Shown: positions 9,049-18,001 of the stretch, piece by piece
Layout of the letters: every line of letters begins with the position of its first letter
Position numbering within the stretch: position 1 is the first letter of the stretch
From: RUG11237 sp050874665
GTDB taxonomy: Bacteria; Bacillota; Clostridia; Lachnospirales; Lachnospiraceae
Direction: 5' to 3'
DNA length: 64,000 nucleotides
Assembly (NCBI GenBank): GCA_050874665.1
Contig: JBNMLC010000003.1
Span: forward strand, 62,001 to 126,000
Notes under the pieces: model-generated
Database searches by the model: none
What the model was told of the DNA's origin: nothing
What the model saw: the letters and a program-made list of their open reading frames with translations, nothing else
Program-made: the position numbers and the translations under genes

Positions 9049-10407
9049 TTACCTCTGTATAATATCATCTATATCATTCAATCCTGTGTTTGTAGTAACA
9101 ATAATTACAGAATCTCCCACCTGTATAGAATCGTAACCTCGTGGGATAATTACTTTACCCTTTCTATAAATACAGGCCACCACAATATTTTTCTTAATTT
9201 TTAACTCCTCTAGTGGTTTATCCACAACTTCTGAACGTTCCCTGATTACAAATTCTAAAGCCTCCGCTTTATTTTCGATAATCCGATAAAGCGTTTCCAC
9301 ATTACTTCCGATAGAATTCTTCATGGCACGTACAAAACGGATAATGTTTTCTGCTGTTACATATTTCGGACACACAATGGTGTCTAAATCCAAGCCACCA
9401 ATCACTTCATTAAATGCGATATTATTGATTTTTGTCACTACCTTAGCACTGGATTTTTTCTTAACAAGCATAGAAAGGAGAATATTTTCCTCATCCATAT
9501 TGGTAACTGCAACAAAAGATGCTGTGCGTTCCATTCCCTCTTCTAACAGCATATTTTGATCCGACGCATCGCCGCATACCACATCAGCCTTCGGCAAAAG
9601 TTCTAATAAACGCTCGCAGCGCTCTATATTTTTATCAATGATTTTTACCTTAATTCCCATTTGAAGCAGATTTTCTGCTAAATAGTAGGCAAGATCACCA
9701 CCTCCGGCAATCATAGTATCCTTTACCTGATTTGTCACTACGCCGATTTTTTTAAAAAATCCACTGGCATTTTTCGGGGCTGCGATAATATGCACAATAT
9801 CCTTTTCTCGTAAAATAAAATTGCCCCGGGGAATAAATACTTCTTCTCCACGTTCTACTGCACATACAAGGATATCACAATGCAGCTTTAAAGAAATGTC
9901 CATAACCGTCATATTTCCTAATACGGATTTTTCCTGCATACGGAATTTCAATAGTTCGATTCTTCCTTTTGCAAACGTATCGATTTTAATGGCAGAGGGA
10001 AAACGCAGTACTCTTGCTATTTCCATAGCTACCGCATGCTCTGGATTAATCACCATAGCAAGTCCTAACTCTTCTTTTATGTAATTTGCCTCCCTGCTGT
10101 ATTCCGGATTTCGGATTCTGGCAATCGTCTGACAATTTCCTGCCTTTTTCGCCAGCAGGCAGCACAAAAGATTTAATTCATCCGACCCTGTCACTGCAAT
10201 AAATAAATCTGCATTTGCAATCCCCGCCTCTGCCTGTGTTAAATGACTTGCTCCATTTCCAACTATGCCCATCACATCATCTCTGTTTGCCATTTCGTTC
10301 ACAACTTTAGCCCTTGTATCAATAACCGTAATATCGTTTCCTTCTTTTGATAGCTGTTCCGCCAGTGTCTGGCCTACCTTTCCACAGCCTGCAATAATAA
10401 TTTTCAT
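9049..10407 (-). CDS. trkA: Trk system potassium uptake regulatory protein TrkA
   Basis: 452 residues from the ATG at 10405-10407, preceded by GGAGGC; the frame could begin four codons earlier at a TTG but without a proper site. Two RCK modules are seen: the first opens with IIAGCGKVGQTLAEQL (GxGxxG nucleotide-binding motif), the second with IAGGGDLAYYLAENL near residue 220, each followed by a TrkA-C region ending in EGDS/VGDSVII-like sequence. TrkA binds NAD(H) or adenine nucleotides and gates TrkH. Two RCK repeats in one chain is the long TrkA form, not the single-module KtrA. Confidence 0.95.
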   Translation of the reverse strand: MKIIIAGCGKVGQTLAEQLSKEGNDITVIDTRAKVVNEMANRDDVMGIVGNGASHLTQAEAGIANADLFIAVTGSDELNLLCCLLAKKAGNCQTIARIRNPEYSREANYIKEELGLAMVINPEHAVAMEIARVLRFPSAIKIDTFAKGRIELLKFRMQEKSVLGNMTVMDISLKLHCDILVCAVERGEEVFIPRGNFILREKDIVHIIAAPKNASGFFKKIGVVTNQVKDTMIAGGGDLAYYLAENLLQMGIKVKIIDKNIERCERLLELLPKADVVCGDASDQNMLLEEGMERTASFVAVTNMDEENILLSMLVKKKSSAKVVTKINNIAFNEVIGGLDLDTIVCPKYVTAENIIRFVRAMKNSIGSNVETLYRIIENKAEALEFVIRERSEVVDKPLEELKIKKNIVVACIYRKGKVIIPRGYDSIQVGDSVIIVTTNTGLNDIDDIIQR

Positions 10408-10423
10408 GGAAGCCTCCAAAACC

Positions 10424-10795
10424 TTAAAATTTATCCGGATAATCTGAACCTGTATCCTGACGCATCTGATTCAGATATTTTTCCGGCTCTTTTTCCATTT
10501 TTAACATGGTATCAAATGCCAGTAATATCATTTTATGGTGGTTGCAACGCATATCCGTTTTTCCCATGTCCATTTCCACCTTAAAACGATCTATCTGCCA
10601 AATCATAATATCAATCACCGTACAGCCGTCAATCTGATAAGCGCACGAAAATCTTTCATGTTCCAAAAAATAAATAAATTCACTATATACGCCCTCCGAA
10701 GCCTGTAATCTCTCCCAAAAATCTGCAAGAAACTCTTCTGACATACCTGCATAGTGACATAATGTCCTCGCCCACAAATAGGCCTTTTTCTCCAT
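10424..10795 (-). CDS. Conserved-looking hypothetical protein
   Basis: 123 residues from an ATG at 10793-10795 with GAGGTG six bases upstream. Not recognised. The sequence is largely helical, soluble and rich in aromatic and acidic residues (YAGMSEEFLADFWERL, FIYFLEHERFSCAYQ), with a DIMIWQIDRFKVEMD stretch and CNHH near the C-terminus. It opens the minus-strand operon and lies 16 bases before trkA, so a link to potassium uptake is possible but not shown. Confidence 0.75.
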   Translation of the reverse strand: MEKKAYLWARTLCHYAGMSEEFLADFWERLQASEGVYSEFIYFLEHERFSCAYQIDGCTVIDIMIWQIDRFKVEMDMGKTDMRCNHHKMILLAFDTMLKMEKEPEKYLNQMRQDTGSDYPDKF

Positions 10796-10827
10796 TATTT
10801 TCACCTCGTATCTTTAAATTTCTTATT

Positions 10828-10856
10828 ATTATAACAGAATTTTTGATACAAGTCCA
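10828..10856 (-). promoter_or_regulatory. Promoter of the hypothetical-trkA-trkH transcript
   Basis: Minus strand: TGGACT (10851-10856), 17-base spacer, TATAAT (10828-10833). It lies back to back with the aroF promoter in the 223-base divergent region 10796-11018. Confidence 0.6.
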
Positions 10857-10943
10857 CAGGGGCTCCTTCTATTATCCAGAAACATTCCTAAGAGCATTCC
10901 CGTTTCAATGTTGTAAAATATATGCAAAATCCAAAAAAAGTAA

Positions 10944-10972
10944 TCGACAATCTTTCTAATCTGTATTATAAT
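10944..10972 (+). promoter_or_regulatory. Promoter of aroF
   Basis: TCGACA (10944-10949), 17-base spacer and a perfect TATAAT (10967-10972). The start site would be near 10979, giving a short leader of about 40 nt with no room for a T-box or attenuator, so control of this gene is likely by enzyme feedback or a repressor. Confidence 0.7.
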
Positions 10973-11018
10973 AGTTATGTTTTGAACACAATCGACATAT
11001 CAACAAAGGAGAATTAAA

Positions 11019-12047
11019 ATGAGCTTTGAATTCATAAAAAAATTACCGACTCCTGCAGAAATTCGTGAAGAATACGCGCTTCCGGCAACTTTAGTTGCTT
11101 TAAAAGAAGAACGTGATGCAGAAATTCAAAAAGTAATTACAGGAGAATCTGATAAGTTCTTAGTTATCATCGGACCATGTTCTGCCGATAACGAAGATTC
11201 TGTCTGTGATTATACTAACCGACTGGCTAAGGTTCAGGAAAAAGTAAAAGACAAATTAATCATTATTCCTAGAATCTATACCAACAAACCTCGTACTACC
11301 GGTGAGGGTTACAAAGGTATTGTTCATCAGCCTGACCCTGAAAAGGCACCAAATCTCTTAGGTGGTCTGATTGCAATGCGTAAAATGCATATTCGTGCCA
11401 TCGAAGAATCTGGTCTTACTTGTGCAGATGAAATGTTATATCCGGAAAACTACCGTTATCTGTCTGACATTCTCTCTTACGTTGCCATTGGTGCCCGTTC
11501 TGTAGAAGATCAGCAGCATCGTTTAACCGTCAGCGGTATGAATGTTCCTGCCGGAATGAAGAACCCTACCGGCGGAGATTTATCTGTTATGATGAATTCT
11601 GTTATAGCAGCACAGGGAGCACACGAGTTTATTTATCGTGGCTGGGAAGTAAAAACAGATGGTAATCCATTAGCCCATACTATTTTACGTGGTGCTGTAG
11701 ACCCACACGGCTGCTGTCATCCGAATTATCATTACGAAGATTTAATTCAGGTAGTTGAAATGTATGAAAAACGTGATTTAAAGAATCCTGCAACTATCGT
11801 GGATGCAAACCACTCTAACTCCAATAAGAAATTCCACGAACAGATTCGTATTGTGAAAGAAGTTCTTCACAGCCGCAAACATGATTCTGCCGTAGAAAAG
11901 CTTGTAAAAGGTGTTATGATTGAAAGTTATATTGAAGAAGGCTCCCAGAAGATTTGTGACCATATTTATGGAAAATCCATTACAGACCCATGTCTTGGTT
12001 GGGAAGATTCCGAACACTTAATTTACACTATTGCAGATTTAGTATAA
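11019..12047 (+). CDS. aroF: 3-deoxy-7-phosphoheptulonate (DAHP) synthase, class I alpha
   Basis: 342 residues with AAAGGAG before the ATG. The enzyme condenses phosphoenolpyruvate and erythrose 4-phosphate, the first step of the shikimate pathway. Signature blocks of the AroFGH type are plain: LVIIGPCSADNEDS, KPRTTGEGYKG, GARSVEDQQHR and IVDANHSNSNKK. The N-terminal extension typical of the AroG family, which carries the feedback site for aromatic amino acids, is present though short. The gene is transcribed alone, between its own promoter and a strong terminator. Confidence 0.95.
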   Translation: MSFEFIKKLPTPAEIREEYALPATLVALKEERDAEIQKVITGESDKFLVIIGPCSADNEDSVCDYTNRLAKVQEKVKDKLIIIPRIYTNKPRTTGEGYKGIVHQPDPEKAPNLLGGLIAMRKMHIRAIEESGLTCADEMLYPENYRYLSDILSYVAIGARSVEDQQHRLTVSGMNVPAGMKNPTGGDLSVMMNSVIAAQGAHEFIYRGWEVKTDGNPLAHTILRGAVDPHGCCHPNYHYEDLIQVVEMYEKRDLKNPATIVDANHSNSNKKFHEQIRIVKEVLHSRKHDSAVEKLVKGVMIESYIEEGSQKICDHIYGKSITDPCLGWEDSEHLIYTIADLV

Positions 12048-12051
12048 TTAA

Positions 12052-12082
12052 AAAGCACACCCTATCTTTCAGGGTGTGCTTT
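12052..12082 (+). terminator. Bidirectional terminator between aroF and the truncated xerD
   Basis: A perfect 12-base stem, AAAGCACACCCT (12052-12063) with AGGGTGTGCTTT (12071-12082), loop of 7. It lies just after aroF. The same bases encode the last six codons (KAHPER) and the stop of the convergent xerD frame, so the hairpin reaches into that gene. Confidence 0.85.
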
Positions 12083-12811
12083 AATATATGCATTTCTAAT
12101 CATATGAGGCGTAATCTCTGCTTCAATTCCAGCTTTTTTCGCATAAGCCTTCAACACTTTCCATACACCTTGTCTGCTCATCTGCCCTCCGGAGCAATTC
12201 ACAAACAGGCAGTCACTCTCATTTTCACCTGTCAGTTCTTTCCGTCCTGTTTCTAAATACAATTTCAATGCTTCCTTTGCTTCTTGACCAAATGATATTG
12301 TCCTATCCTTGCATACAACATAACCAAGCGTTAAATTTATGTCCGTCTTTTTTAGCGAAATAAGTTCGCTAACTCTAACTCCTGTTGCATACAATAATTC
12401 TAACATTGCCTTATCGCGGATTCCTTTTTCCGTCTCCATGTTGGGCTGCTGCAGCAAAAGCGTCACTTCGCTTTCCGTCAGCGTTTCTATTGCCCTTTTT
12501 TCTACCTTAGGTGCTTTCAATTCTTCTGCAATATCCTGCTGCACCTTTCCGTCCTTTGCAAGATAATGATAAAAGGATTTGATTGCTGCAATATTTCTTG
12601 ATATTGTACTGGGAGCGAATTGTTCCTTTTCCAGATAAAGTATGTATGAATTCAAATTCGTGGTAGTAATAGCATCAATATCTTCTACCGACTGTCTATT
12701 CAAAAAATGCTGTAATTTATGTAAATCTCTTTCATAAGATAAGCGTGTATTTTCTGCTGTTCTCTTCACATTTTCTAAATATAATATAAATTGCTGTATT
12801 TCCAGTTCCAT
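12062..12811 (-). CDS. xerD: XerD-like tyrosine recombinase, 3'-truncated
   Basis: 249 residues; a full XerD has about 295. The N-terminal SAM-like DNA-binding domain (1-100) and most of the catalytic domain are normal: the first arginine in ATGVRVSEL (R146), and the HxxR box as HMIR (236-239). After that the frame changes to NAYIKAHPER and stops inside the aroF terminator. The expected RHSFATHL continuation, the LGH box and the catalytic tyrosine are missing, so it should not be able to cut DNA. The spoIIM-xerD order matches Bacillus, suggesting this was the genuine XerD of chromosome dimer resolution. Either a nonfunctional remnant or a DNA-binding-only protein. Confidence 0.85.
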   Translation of the reverse strand: MELEIQQFILYLENVKRTAENTRLSYERDLHKLQHFLNRQSVEDIDAITTTNLNSYILYLEKEQFAPSTISRNIAAIKSFYHYLAKDGKVQQDIAEELKAPKVEKRAIETLTESEVTLLLQQPNMETEKGIRDKAMLELLYATGVRVSELISLKKTDINLTLGYVVCKDRTISFGQEAKEALKLYLETGRKELTGENESDCLFVNCSGGQMSRQGVWKVLKAYAKKAGIEAEITPHMIRNAYIKAHPER

Positions 12812-12866
12812 GATCTTCGCCTCGTACTTTTCCTATAATTACGCCGTCTAAACTCGCGTAGATACT

Positions 12867-12895
12867 ATTATAATCACTCTCCTTCAGAAATGCAA
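12867..12895 (-). promoter_or_regulatory. Promoter upstream of the xerD-like gene
   Basis: Minus strand: TTGCAT (12890-12895), 17-base spacer, TATAAT (12867-12872), in the 87-base gap after spoIIM. The recombinase remnant can therefore still be transcribed alone. Confidence 0.55.
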
Positions 12896-12898
12896 GCA

Positions 12899-13501
12899 TT
12901 ATACAAACTTTAATATTTTTTTCATAAGAAATGGGTTCACATTACTCTCCAGAAAGATACCGCCTAATAGTAAGATGCCTGCCACTGCCATCATTAGAAA
13001 ATATTTCACCCAAAGCTTTTGTTTCTCCCTTTTTCCATTGCAATTTAGTAATAACTTTTGATTTTCCTTAATTCTCCATATAAGAAACACATACACCGGA
13101 ACATACAAAAGGTATTGTGGCAAAAGCGAAATTGCTCCCACAGGAATTCCCCATATTCCCAGACGCAGGATACAAATACTCACAAAGGCTCCGGTACTGA
13201 CACCCAGCCATATAGTATAAGAATAAGCCAGCACACACCCAAACGATGTGACACCACAAACCATTAAGACCATGTATATTTTCATTCTTTTTTCAAAAAT
13301 ATACACAAACAATGAATTATATTCTATATCCATATATTCAAATTTGTCCAGAAAATATGCACTCATTACTCCGGCTTCTCCACCAGCACTAGGAATCAAG
13401 AAGTTTCCTATTACAATGCCTAACAAAAATCCAATTCCAAAAAAGATAAGAAATCGATTCATTCCTACCTTCCTTGTTTCGCTCACTATTGTCTGATTCA
13501 T
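12899..13501 (-). CDS. spoIIM: Stage II sporulation protein M
   Basis: 200 residues, an integral membrane protein with about five hydrophobic segments (near residues 16-36, 75-97, 100-125, 133-152, 168-190). SpoIIM belongs with SpoIID and SpoIIP to the DMP complex that remodels septal peptidoglycan during engulfment of the forespore; SpoIIP is also encoded in this window (59026-60279). The sequence LIFFGIGFLLGIVIGN at the N-terminus and GIPVGAISLLPQYLLYVPVY match the family. The neighbours (NUDIX gene upstream, xerD downstream) are the same as in Bacillus. Confidence 0.92.
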   Translation of the reverse strand: MNQTIVSETRKVGMNRFLIFFGIGFLLGIVIGNFLIPSAGGEAGVMSAYFLDKFEYMDIEYNSLFVYIFEKRMKIYMVLMVCGVTSFGCVLAYSYTIWLGVSTGAFVSICILRLGIWGIPVGAISLLPQYLLYVPVYVFLIWRIKENQKLLLNCNGKREKQKLWVKYFLMMAVAGILLLGGIFLESNVNPFLMKKILKFV

Positions 13502-13561
13502 TTTTACTCCTGCCTGTACTTTTTTATATGTTTATGCCGGAGCAAAAAATGATATTCCATT

Positions 13562-14107
13562 TTATTTTTTCATACAGCATTTTAACTTGTATGCCAAAAT
13601 TCCAGACACTGTTTTCGAATCTTGTATCTTCTTATCAAATATCATCTGACACAGTTCGTCCAAATCATATTCTTCCACATTGATATATTCTCCTTCATCC
13701 AGTTTCTGCTGCGAAGGAATTAACTGATCCGCCACATACACGTCAATCAGTTCATCGCAAAAAGCCACGGTTGTCCTTAAGGAAATCAAGTGTTCTAAAT
13801 GCTCTGAACGAAATCCCGTTTCTTCTTCCAATTCCCTTGCTGCACATTCTATCGTAGGCTCTTCTGGTGTATCACGGCCACCAGCCGGCAACTCCAATGT
13901 ATAACGTTCTAATGCATTCCGATACTGACGCACCATAAGTAATTTTCCTTCATTCGTAACAGCGACTACAGCCGCAGCACCTTTATGCTTCACAAAATCC
14001 CATTGCTTTACCTGTCCATCAGGCAACTGAATGTAATCCTTATAAAAATCAATGATACTTCCCTTTTGTACTAATTCTCTTTTAATTCTTTTTATATTAT
14101 CTGTCAT
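13562..14107 (-). CDS. nudF: NUDIX hydrolase, ADP-ribose pyrophosphatase type
   Basis: 181 residues from the ATG at 14105-14107, 6 bases after AGGAGG; a longer frame to 14140 would run through a terminator and is rejected. The Nudix box is complete: GGRDTPEEPTIECAARELEEETG, here split as GGRDTPEEP and ARELEEETGF around residues 83-105, with the REXXEE metal-binding core. Family members cleave ADP-ribose and related sugar nucleotides to ribose 5-phosphate and AMP. Conserved order nudF-spoIIM-xerD supports the assignment. Confidence 0.9.
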   Translation of the reverse strand: MTDNIKRIKRELVQKGSIIDFYKDYIQLPDGQVKQWDFVKHKGAAAVVAVTNEGKLLMVRQYRNALERYTLELPAGGRDTPEEPTIECAARELEEETGFRSEHLEHLISLRTTVAFCDELIDVYVADQLIPSQQKLDEGEYINVEEYDLDELCQMIFDKKIQDSKTVSGILAYKLKCCMKK

Positions 14108-14127
14108 ATCCAACCTCCTATACAGTA

Positions 14128-14154
14128 AAAAGGGTGCCATTCCGACACCCTTTT
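14128..14154 (-). terminator. Terminator of the aminotransferase gene
   Basis: Hairpin AAAAGGGTG / CACCCTTTT with further pairing around the loop, followed on the minus strand by a T-run. It sits four bases past the stop codon at 14158 and before the NUDIX start. Confidence 0.8.
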
Positions 14155-14157
14155 ATT

Positions 14158-15354
14158 TTATAATGATTTCAAGAAAGTTTCAATACGATCCAGACCTTTT
14201 TCAATCTGTTCTATGGATGTGGCATAAGAAAGTCTGATATGGTCTGCAAATCCAAAGTCTGCACATGGAACAACTGCGACCTTATAATCATGAATTAAAA
14301 TTTCCGCAAGCTTTGCTGCTGTTTGAATCCTTTCGCCTTTATATTCCTTTTCACAAGCTTCACTCACATCCACAAATACATAAAATGCACCCTGAGGTTC
14401 TAAGGTAGAAACATATGGCATTTTGCAGAATCTGTCATACATATACTTTCTACGTTTATCAAACTCTTTACGCATTTCTTCCACCGTATCCTGTGGTCCA
14501 CTGATTGCCTCTAAAGCCGCCTTCTGGGCAATCGAGTTAGGATTTGATGTTTGATGGCTCTGCAAGCTTCCCATCACCTTTGCTACTTCCGCAGCAGCGC
14601 CAATATACCCTATTCTCCAGCCCGTCATGGCATATCCTTTTGCTACCCCACTGCATGTAATGGTTCTCTTGTAAATTTCTTCTCCCAAAGAAGCAATACT
14701 TACATGTTCTGCACCATGATACAGCAGGTTTTCGTACATTTCATCAGAAACCACATAAATATCTGCCTCTGTAACTACTTTTGCTATTGCCTTTAACTCC
14801 TCTCGTGTGTACACCATACCTGTTGGATTACTTGGAGTATTCAGTACAAGCGCTTTTGTATTCGGTGTAATAGCAGCTTTAATCTGTTCTGCACTTACCT
14901 TATAGCCATCTTTCTTCTCGCCACGAATAAATACCGGAACACCATCTGCCAATTTAACAATTTCAGGATAGCTTAACCAATATGGTGCAGGAATGATAAC
15001 TTCATCACCAGGATTTAAAATTGCTTCAAAAATATTTGTCAGACAATGTTTTCCGCCATTGCTGACTACAATCTGGTTTGGTTCATATGAAATTCCATTG
15101 AATTTTTTGAATTTTTCACAGATTGCCTGTTTTAATTCCATAATCCCGGAAGCTGGAGTATATTTGGTAAATCCTTCATTGATAGCTCGAATTGCCGCCT
15201 GGTTGATATTGTCCGGTGTATTAAAATCCGGTTCGCCCGCTCCGAAGCCTACTACGTCTACACCATTTGCTTTCATTTCTTTTGCTTTTGCCGTAATCGC
15301 TAACGTTGATGACGGCTTTACTGCCATTGCTTTCTTTGATAATGTTAATGACAT
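14158..15354 (-). CDS. Pyridoxal phosphate-dependent aspartate aminotransferase (class I, subgroup Ib)
   Basis: 398 residues. It exchanges amino groups between aspartate and 2-oxoglutarate (or related keto acids). Seen: GAGEPDFNTPDNI, the NTPSNPTG loop (about residue 170), DEMYENLLY, and the PLP-lysine region SGVAKGYAMTGWRIGY near residue 235, with the Schiff-base lysine in AKGYAMTG. Subgroup Ib aminotransferases also include prephenate aminotransferases, so a wider amino acid role is possible. It has its own promoter and terminator. Confidence 0.93.
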   Translation of the reverse strand: MSLTLSKKAMAVKPSSTLAITAKAKEMKANGVDVVGFGAGEPDFNTPDNINQAAIRAINEGFTKYTPASGIMELKQAICEKFKKFNGISYEPNQIVVSNGGKHCLTNIFEAILNPGDEVIIPAPYWLSYPEIVKLADGVPVFIRGEKKDGYKVSAEQIKAAITPNTKALVLNTPSNPTGMVYTREELKAIAKVVTEADIYVVSDEMYENLLYHGAEHVSIASLGEEIYKRTITCSGVAKGYAMTGWRIGYIGAAAEVAKVMGSLQSHQTSNPNSIAQKAALEAISGPQDTVEEMRKEFDKRRKYMYDRFCKMPYVSTLEPQGAFYVFVDVSEACEKEYKGERIQTAAKLAEILIHDYKVAVVPCADFGFADHIRLSYATSIEQIEKGLDRIETFLKSL

Positions 15355-15432
15355 ATCTGCACCACCTTAAATTTAATCCTATTTTGTATTTTTCTTTTTC
15401 TCTTCTAATCTGTAGAATATCACACTTGTTTT

Positions 15433-15461
15433 AGTATAATATATGACTTCTGTTTTTGCAA
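15433..15461 (-). promoter_or_regulatory. Promoter of the aminotransferase gene
   Basis: Minus strand: TTGCAA (15456-15461), 17 bases, TATACT (15433-15438). The rest of the 365-base gap 15355-15719 is T-rich and holds no gene that I can support; the promoter of the chemoreceptor gene is at its right end. Confidence 0.65.
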
Positions 15462-15650
15462 GCACGGAGTGTGTTTCTTGCATTTTTTTATTAATTTTTA
15501 TATTTTTTCCGTATATATACTGGTTTTTTTATTTATTTTGACACAAAAATGAATCATTACTTCTGTTTTCTTTCACTTTTATCATTTTCTATCCCTGCCA
15601 TCTGCTTCTTTTCTGTCAGCACTCATTTTTAACATTTTATTCAATAATAA

Positions 15651-15679
15651 TTGATTTTTTTGTGTTTTTTTGGTAAAAT
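15651..15679 (+). promoter_or_regulatory. Promoter of the chemoreceptor gene
   Basis: TTGATT (15651-15656), 17-base spacer, TAAAAT (15674-15679). This is a sigma-A type match; I did not find a flagellar sigma-28 (SigD) consensus in front of this gene. Confidence 0.5.
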
Positions 15680-15719
15680 TATATAAAACTATAAGATACG
15701 AGGCATAGGAGGTAGCATT

Positions 15720-17900
15720 ATGAGTAAATTTAATATTGACAGACCCAAAGCCAGACCAAAACAGGCTTCCACGGTCAAAAATCCAAAGATTCCTAAAAAT
15801 ATAAATTTTTCTTCAAAAAAAGATAAGCAAAAAACTTCAAACACCTCAAGACAAAAACTGGCTGAAATCCCTTTCTTTCAACGAATCCATTCACAATTGA
15901 TTGCAGCCTTTATGTTAACAGTTATATGCATCATTATTTTAGGCGTTTCATCCTATACAAAGTCTTCCAACAGCATCACAGAAACTTATGAAAATTCTGC
16001 TGGTCAGACCATGAAAATGATGGTGCAGTATTTAGACTTAGCACTAAATAACGTACAAAGCAATTACATGACCTATTTGAACAACCAGGAGCTTAGCTAC
16101 TACTTCAAAGGCATGTATGCAAACGATAATATCAAACAGACCACCACTTATAACAGCTTTAAGGGAAGCTTCGGTAAAACTGTAACTTCAGACCCACTGG
16201 TTTCTAACATTTACTTTCTCTCTAATAATGTAGATTCCATCACAAGTTCTCAGTCTACCGAGAAAGAATTATATTCTGCTTACACCGCAACAGACTCCGG
16301 TGCTAAAGTAAAGGAAAATAAATATGCCTTTTTCTGGTTTGGTAATCAACCAGAAATTGATGATGCATTAAATACATCCAGTGACAAATATGGTGTCCGC
16401 CTTGCCCGGCATTTTGCAGATTCAAATACCATAATGCTTGTTGATATCCGGCGTGATGTCATCACGAATACACTTGCTTCTTTAGATGCAGGCGATGGCA
16501 GTGTTGTTGGATTTATAACCCAGGACGGCAAAGAAATTCTTTCTAACGATACTTTTGCTGCGGATGACACTCCTGTATTTTCTGACGAAAGCTTTTATAC
16601 TTCAGCGTTAGAAGGTGAGGAGGATAATGGCTTCAAAGATGTAAGTTTAAACAATACGGACTATCTATTTTTATACTATAAGCTTACAAATCAGAATGCA
16701 ATGATTTGTTCTCTGATACCAAAATCCTTTATTTTATCCCAGGTATCAGATATTAGAAATAACACCATATTATTTGTCATTATCGGTGCTTTACTCGCTA
16801 TTCTCTTAGGTACATATTTTGCCAGAGGAATCGGTTCTACCATCAGCAATATCACACACCAGCTACGTAAAGTTGCAAAAGGCGACTTAACCGTAGAAGT
16901 TACCACCAAACGAAAAGATGAATTCAAATTGCTCACCGAAGGCATTACGGATATGATTTCTAATATGAAGCTTTTAATACAAAAAGTCAATGAAATGAGT
17001 AAAGAGTTGACACAGGCAGCAGGATTTGTTTCTGATTCATCATCAACTTTTATGGAAACCTCTCAGAATATCCAGCTTGCAATTTCAAATATTGAAGCAG
17101 GTGTAAATCAGTTAGATGAAGATTCTGCCGACTGCCTCTCACAGATGGATTCCTTATCTCAAAAAATTTCAACAGTCTCTGACAGCACTGTCGAAATCAG
17201 TAAACTCACTTCAGAAACGAATGCATCTATTCACAGCGGTATTACTTCTATGAATATCTTAAATGAAAGTGCAAGGGAAACCTCAGAGATTACTGCAAAG
17301 GTAATTATTTCTATTGAAGAATTAGAAGAACGTTCCCGTTCTATCAGCCACATTGTTGACAGTATCAATGATATTGCAGAAGAAACAAATCTTCTCTCTC
17401 TTAACGCTTCCATTGAGGCCGCCAGAGCCGGAGAAGCCGGACGTGGTTTTTCTGTTGTAGCGGAACAGATTCGTAAACTGGCAGACCAGTCCTTAGCTTC
17501 TGCAAATGAAATCAACAAAATCATTGACGAAATGATTTCACAAACACATGATGTTGTCGAAACAGCAAAGAAAGCCGAAACCGTGGTTGCCTCTCAAAAA
17601 GATGCTGTTACAAACACTACTGCATCCTTTGATGAAATGAGTCAACAGATTTCTAATTTAGTAAATTCACTGACTACTATTACTGAAGATGTAAGTTCCA
17701 TGAGCGTATCTAGAGACACTACTCTTTCAGCAATCGAGAGTATTTCTGCTGTTTCTGAAGAAACCTCTGCTTCTTCTTCTAATGTATCTACAACAGCTGT
17801 AACACAATTGAATTCTGTGACAAAATTAGATTCTGCTTCCTCTAATTTGGCAAAACGTGCCGAGGAGCTTACCGAATTGCTAAAACAATTTACTTTATAA
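15720..17900 (+). CDS. Methyl-accepting chemotaxis protein
   Basis: 726 residues with AGGAGG before the ATG. An unusual basic, lysine- and proline-rich cytoplasmic N-tail of about 55 residues precedes TM1 (about 59-77). A large extracytoplasmic sensor of some 265 residues, probably dCache-like, follows, then TM2 (about 347-367), a HAMP domain (to about 420) and the coiled signalling domain. The hairpin tip EETNLLSLNASIEAARAGE / GRGFSVVAEQIRKLA (554-590) binds CheA and CheW. The protein should steer motility toward or away from a ligand that cannot be named from sequence. Transcribed alone; no che or flagellar genes are nearby. Confidence 0.95.
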   Translation: MSKFNIDRPKARPKQASTVKNPKIPKNINFSSKKDKQKTSNTSRQKLAEIPFFQRIHSQLIAAFMLTVICIIILGVSSYTKSSNSITETYENSAGQTMKMMVQYLDLALNNVQSNYMTYLNNQELSYYFKGMYANDNIKQTTTYNSFKGSFGKTVTSDPLVSNIYFLSNNVDSITSSQSTEKELYSAYTATDSGAKVKENKYAFFWFGNQPEIDDALNTSSDKYGVRLARHFADSNTIMLVDIRRDVITNTLASLDAGDGSVVGFITQDGKEILSNDTFAADDTPVFSDESFYTSALEGEEDNGFKDVSLNNTDYLFLYYKLTNQNAMICSLIPKSFILSQVSDIRNNTILFVIIGALLAILLGTYFARGIGSTISNITHQLRKVAKGDLTVEVTTKRKDEFKLLTEGITDMISNMKLLIQKVNEMSKELTQAAGFVSDSSSTFMETSQNIQLAISNIEAGVNQLDEDSADCLSQMDSLSQKISTVSDSTVEISKLTSETNASIHSGITSMNILNESARETSEITAKVIISIEELEERSRSISHIVDSINDIAEETNLLSLNASIEAARAGEAGRGFSVVAEQIRKLADQSLASANEINKIIDEMISQTHDVVETAKKAETVVASQKDAVTNTTASFDEMSQQISNLVNSLTTITEDVSSMSVSRDTTLSAIESISAVSEETSASSSNVSTTAVTQLNSVTKLDSASSNLAKRAEELTELLKQFTL

Positions 17901-17907
17901 ACATTCA

Positions 17908-17940
17908 AAATAGCCCACCAATGATTGGCGGGCTATTTTT
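17908..17940 (+). terminator. Terminator of the chemoreceptor gene
   Basis: AAATAGCCC-A-CC pairs with GG-C-GGGCTATTT around a six-base loop and is followed by T5, eight bases after the stop codon. Confidence 0.85.
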
Positions 17941-18001
17941 AGTCTATAACAAAATTTATTTCTTTGCATACTTTATAAAAAGATATTCTTTGAGGTCCAT
18001 G

